Below are positions 30,213 through 30,374 of a stretch of 30,374 nt of DNA, piece after piece. Source of the stretch: a virus; the IMG/VR virus record IMGVR_UViG_3300045005_000251, positions 1-30,374 of that record. One strand, written 5' to 3'. How positions within the stretch are numbered: position 1 is the stretch's first letter; each line of letters opens with the position of its first letter. The position numbers were made by a program, and so were the translations under genes. Under the pieces are notes generated by a model. That model did not search any database, had not been told where the DNA came from, and saw only the letters and a list, made by a program, of their open reading frames with translations.

Positions 30213-30374
30213 GGTTTGGTTCTCCCTTTCGGGTCTGTGGCTCAGCAAGCGGCGTGCCGCGTTCGTGCTCGCTCCTTGCCCACTGCAAGCCGCCGGAAGC
30301 GGATTGGCTCTCGAACGAAGTGCCGCGATTTCTCCGCACCGCGCACTGGGCGGCGGTCGAACCATTCACGCTCA
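30213..30374. other. Upstream region of the last minus-strand gene
   Basis: This 162-bp end of the window holds the likely promoter of the 270-aa gene (minus strand), with only a ribosome binding site visible near 30220. No other gene is convincing; open frames here are shadows or extensions of the same frame. Confidence 0.4.

Noticed and set aside
1-30374. tRNA, rRNA, CRISPR array, integrase or insertion sequence
   Set aside because: I looked for tRNA-like cloverleaf ends, regularly spaced repeats, and integrase or transposase motifs in the frames and found none that I can support.

Overview
The window looks like the late half of a tailed-phage genome, or of a prophage, from a GC-rich host. 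Gene order and protein features fit a phage with a contractile, Mu-type tail. Two genes for secreted cysteine-rich proteins with C-[DG]-S-D-x-D-C repeats sit inside the tail module. Such proteins are common in Myxococcota (Polyangia, Sorangium-like genomes), so a myxobacterial host is my best guess. This is an inference from protein style and base composition, not a taxonomic proof. No integrase, tRNA, rRNA, CRISPR array or insertion sequence was seen.

Layout. (1) 1-2248, plus strand: the end of an unknown gene, a 306-aa unknown protein, a zinc-finger/GIY-YIG (T5orf172-type) protein and a small HTH/coiled-coil protein, joined by overlapping start/stop codons. (2) 2338-4826: an antisense C39-like cysteine peptidase gene broken by an in-frame TGA, then an HNH endonuclease and a ParB-domain/N6-N4 DNA methyltransferase. 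(3) 4993-6389, minus strand: an 87-aa protein, a DUF2924-like protein and a 123-aa protein. (4) 6515-14840, plus strand: packaging and head module, with small and large terminase, a SixA-like histidine phosphatase, portal, scaffold, major capsid protein, two possible head decoration/fibre proteins and neck proteins. (5) 14870-28807: Mu-like tail module with tail terminator candidate, DUF2635-like protein, sheath, tube, chaperones, gp10-like protein, tape measure, DNA-circulation (gpN-like) protein, baseplate hub (gpP-like) and one unknown structural protein. (6) 28810-30212, minus strand: two membrane or unknown accessory genes.

The most striking property is how often the late operon is interrupted by cargo genes. 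A phosphatase lies between terminase and portal. An antisense GIY-YIG-like gene lies between neck and tail terminator. A PD-(D/E)XK nuclease with a small partner lies between sheath and tube, and a DUF7336-like gene between tube and chaperone. Two convergent cysteine-rich secreted protein genes lie between tape measure and gpN, and two minus-strand genes follow the hub region. These are the best places to look for lysogenic conversion, host takeover or phage-phage competition functions. The baseplate spike, baseplate wedge, tail fibre and lysis genes are not present and presumably lie beyond the right edge.
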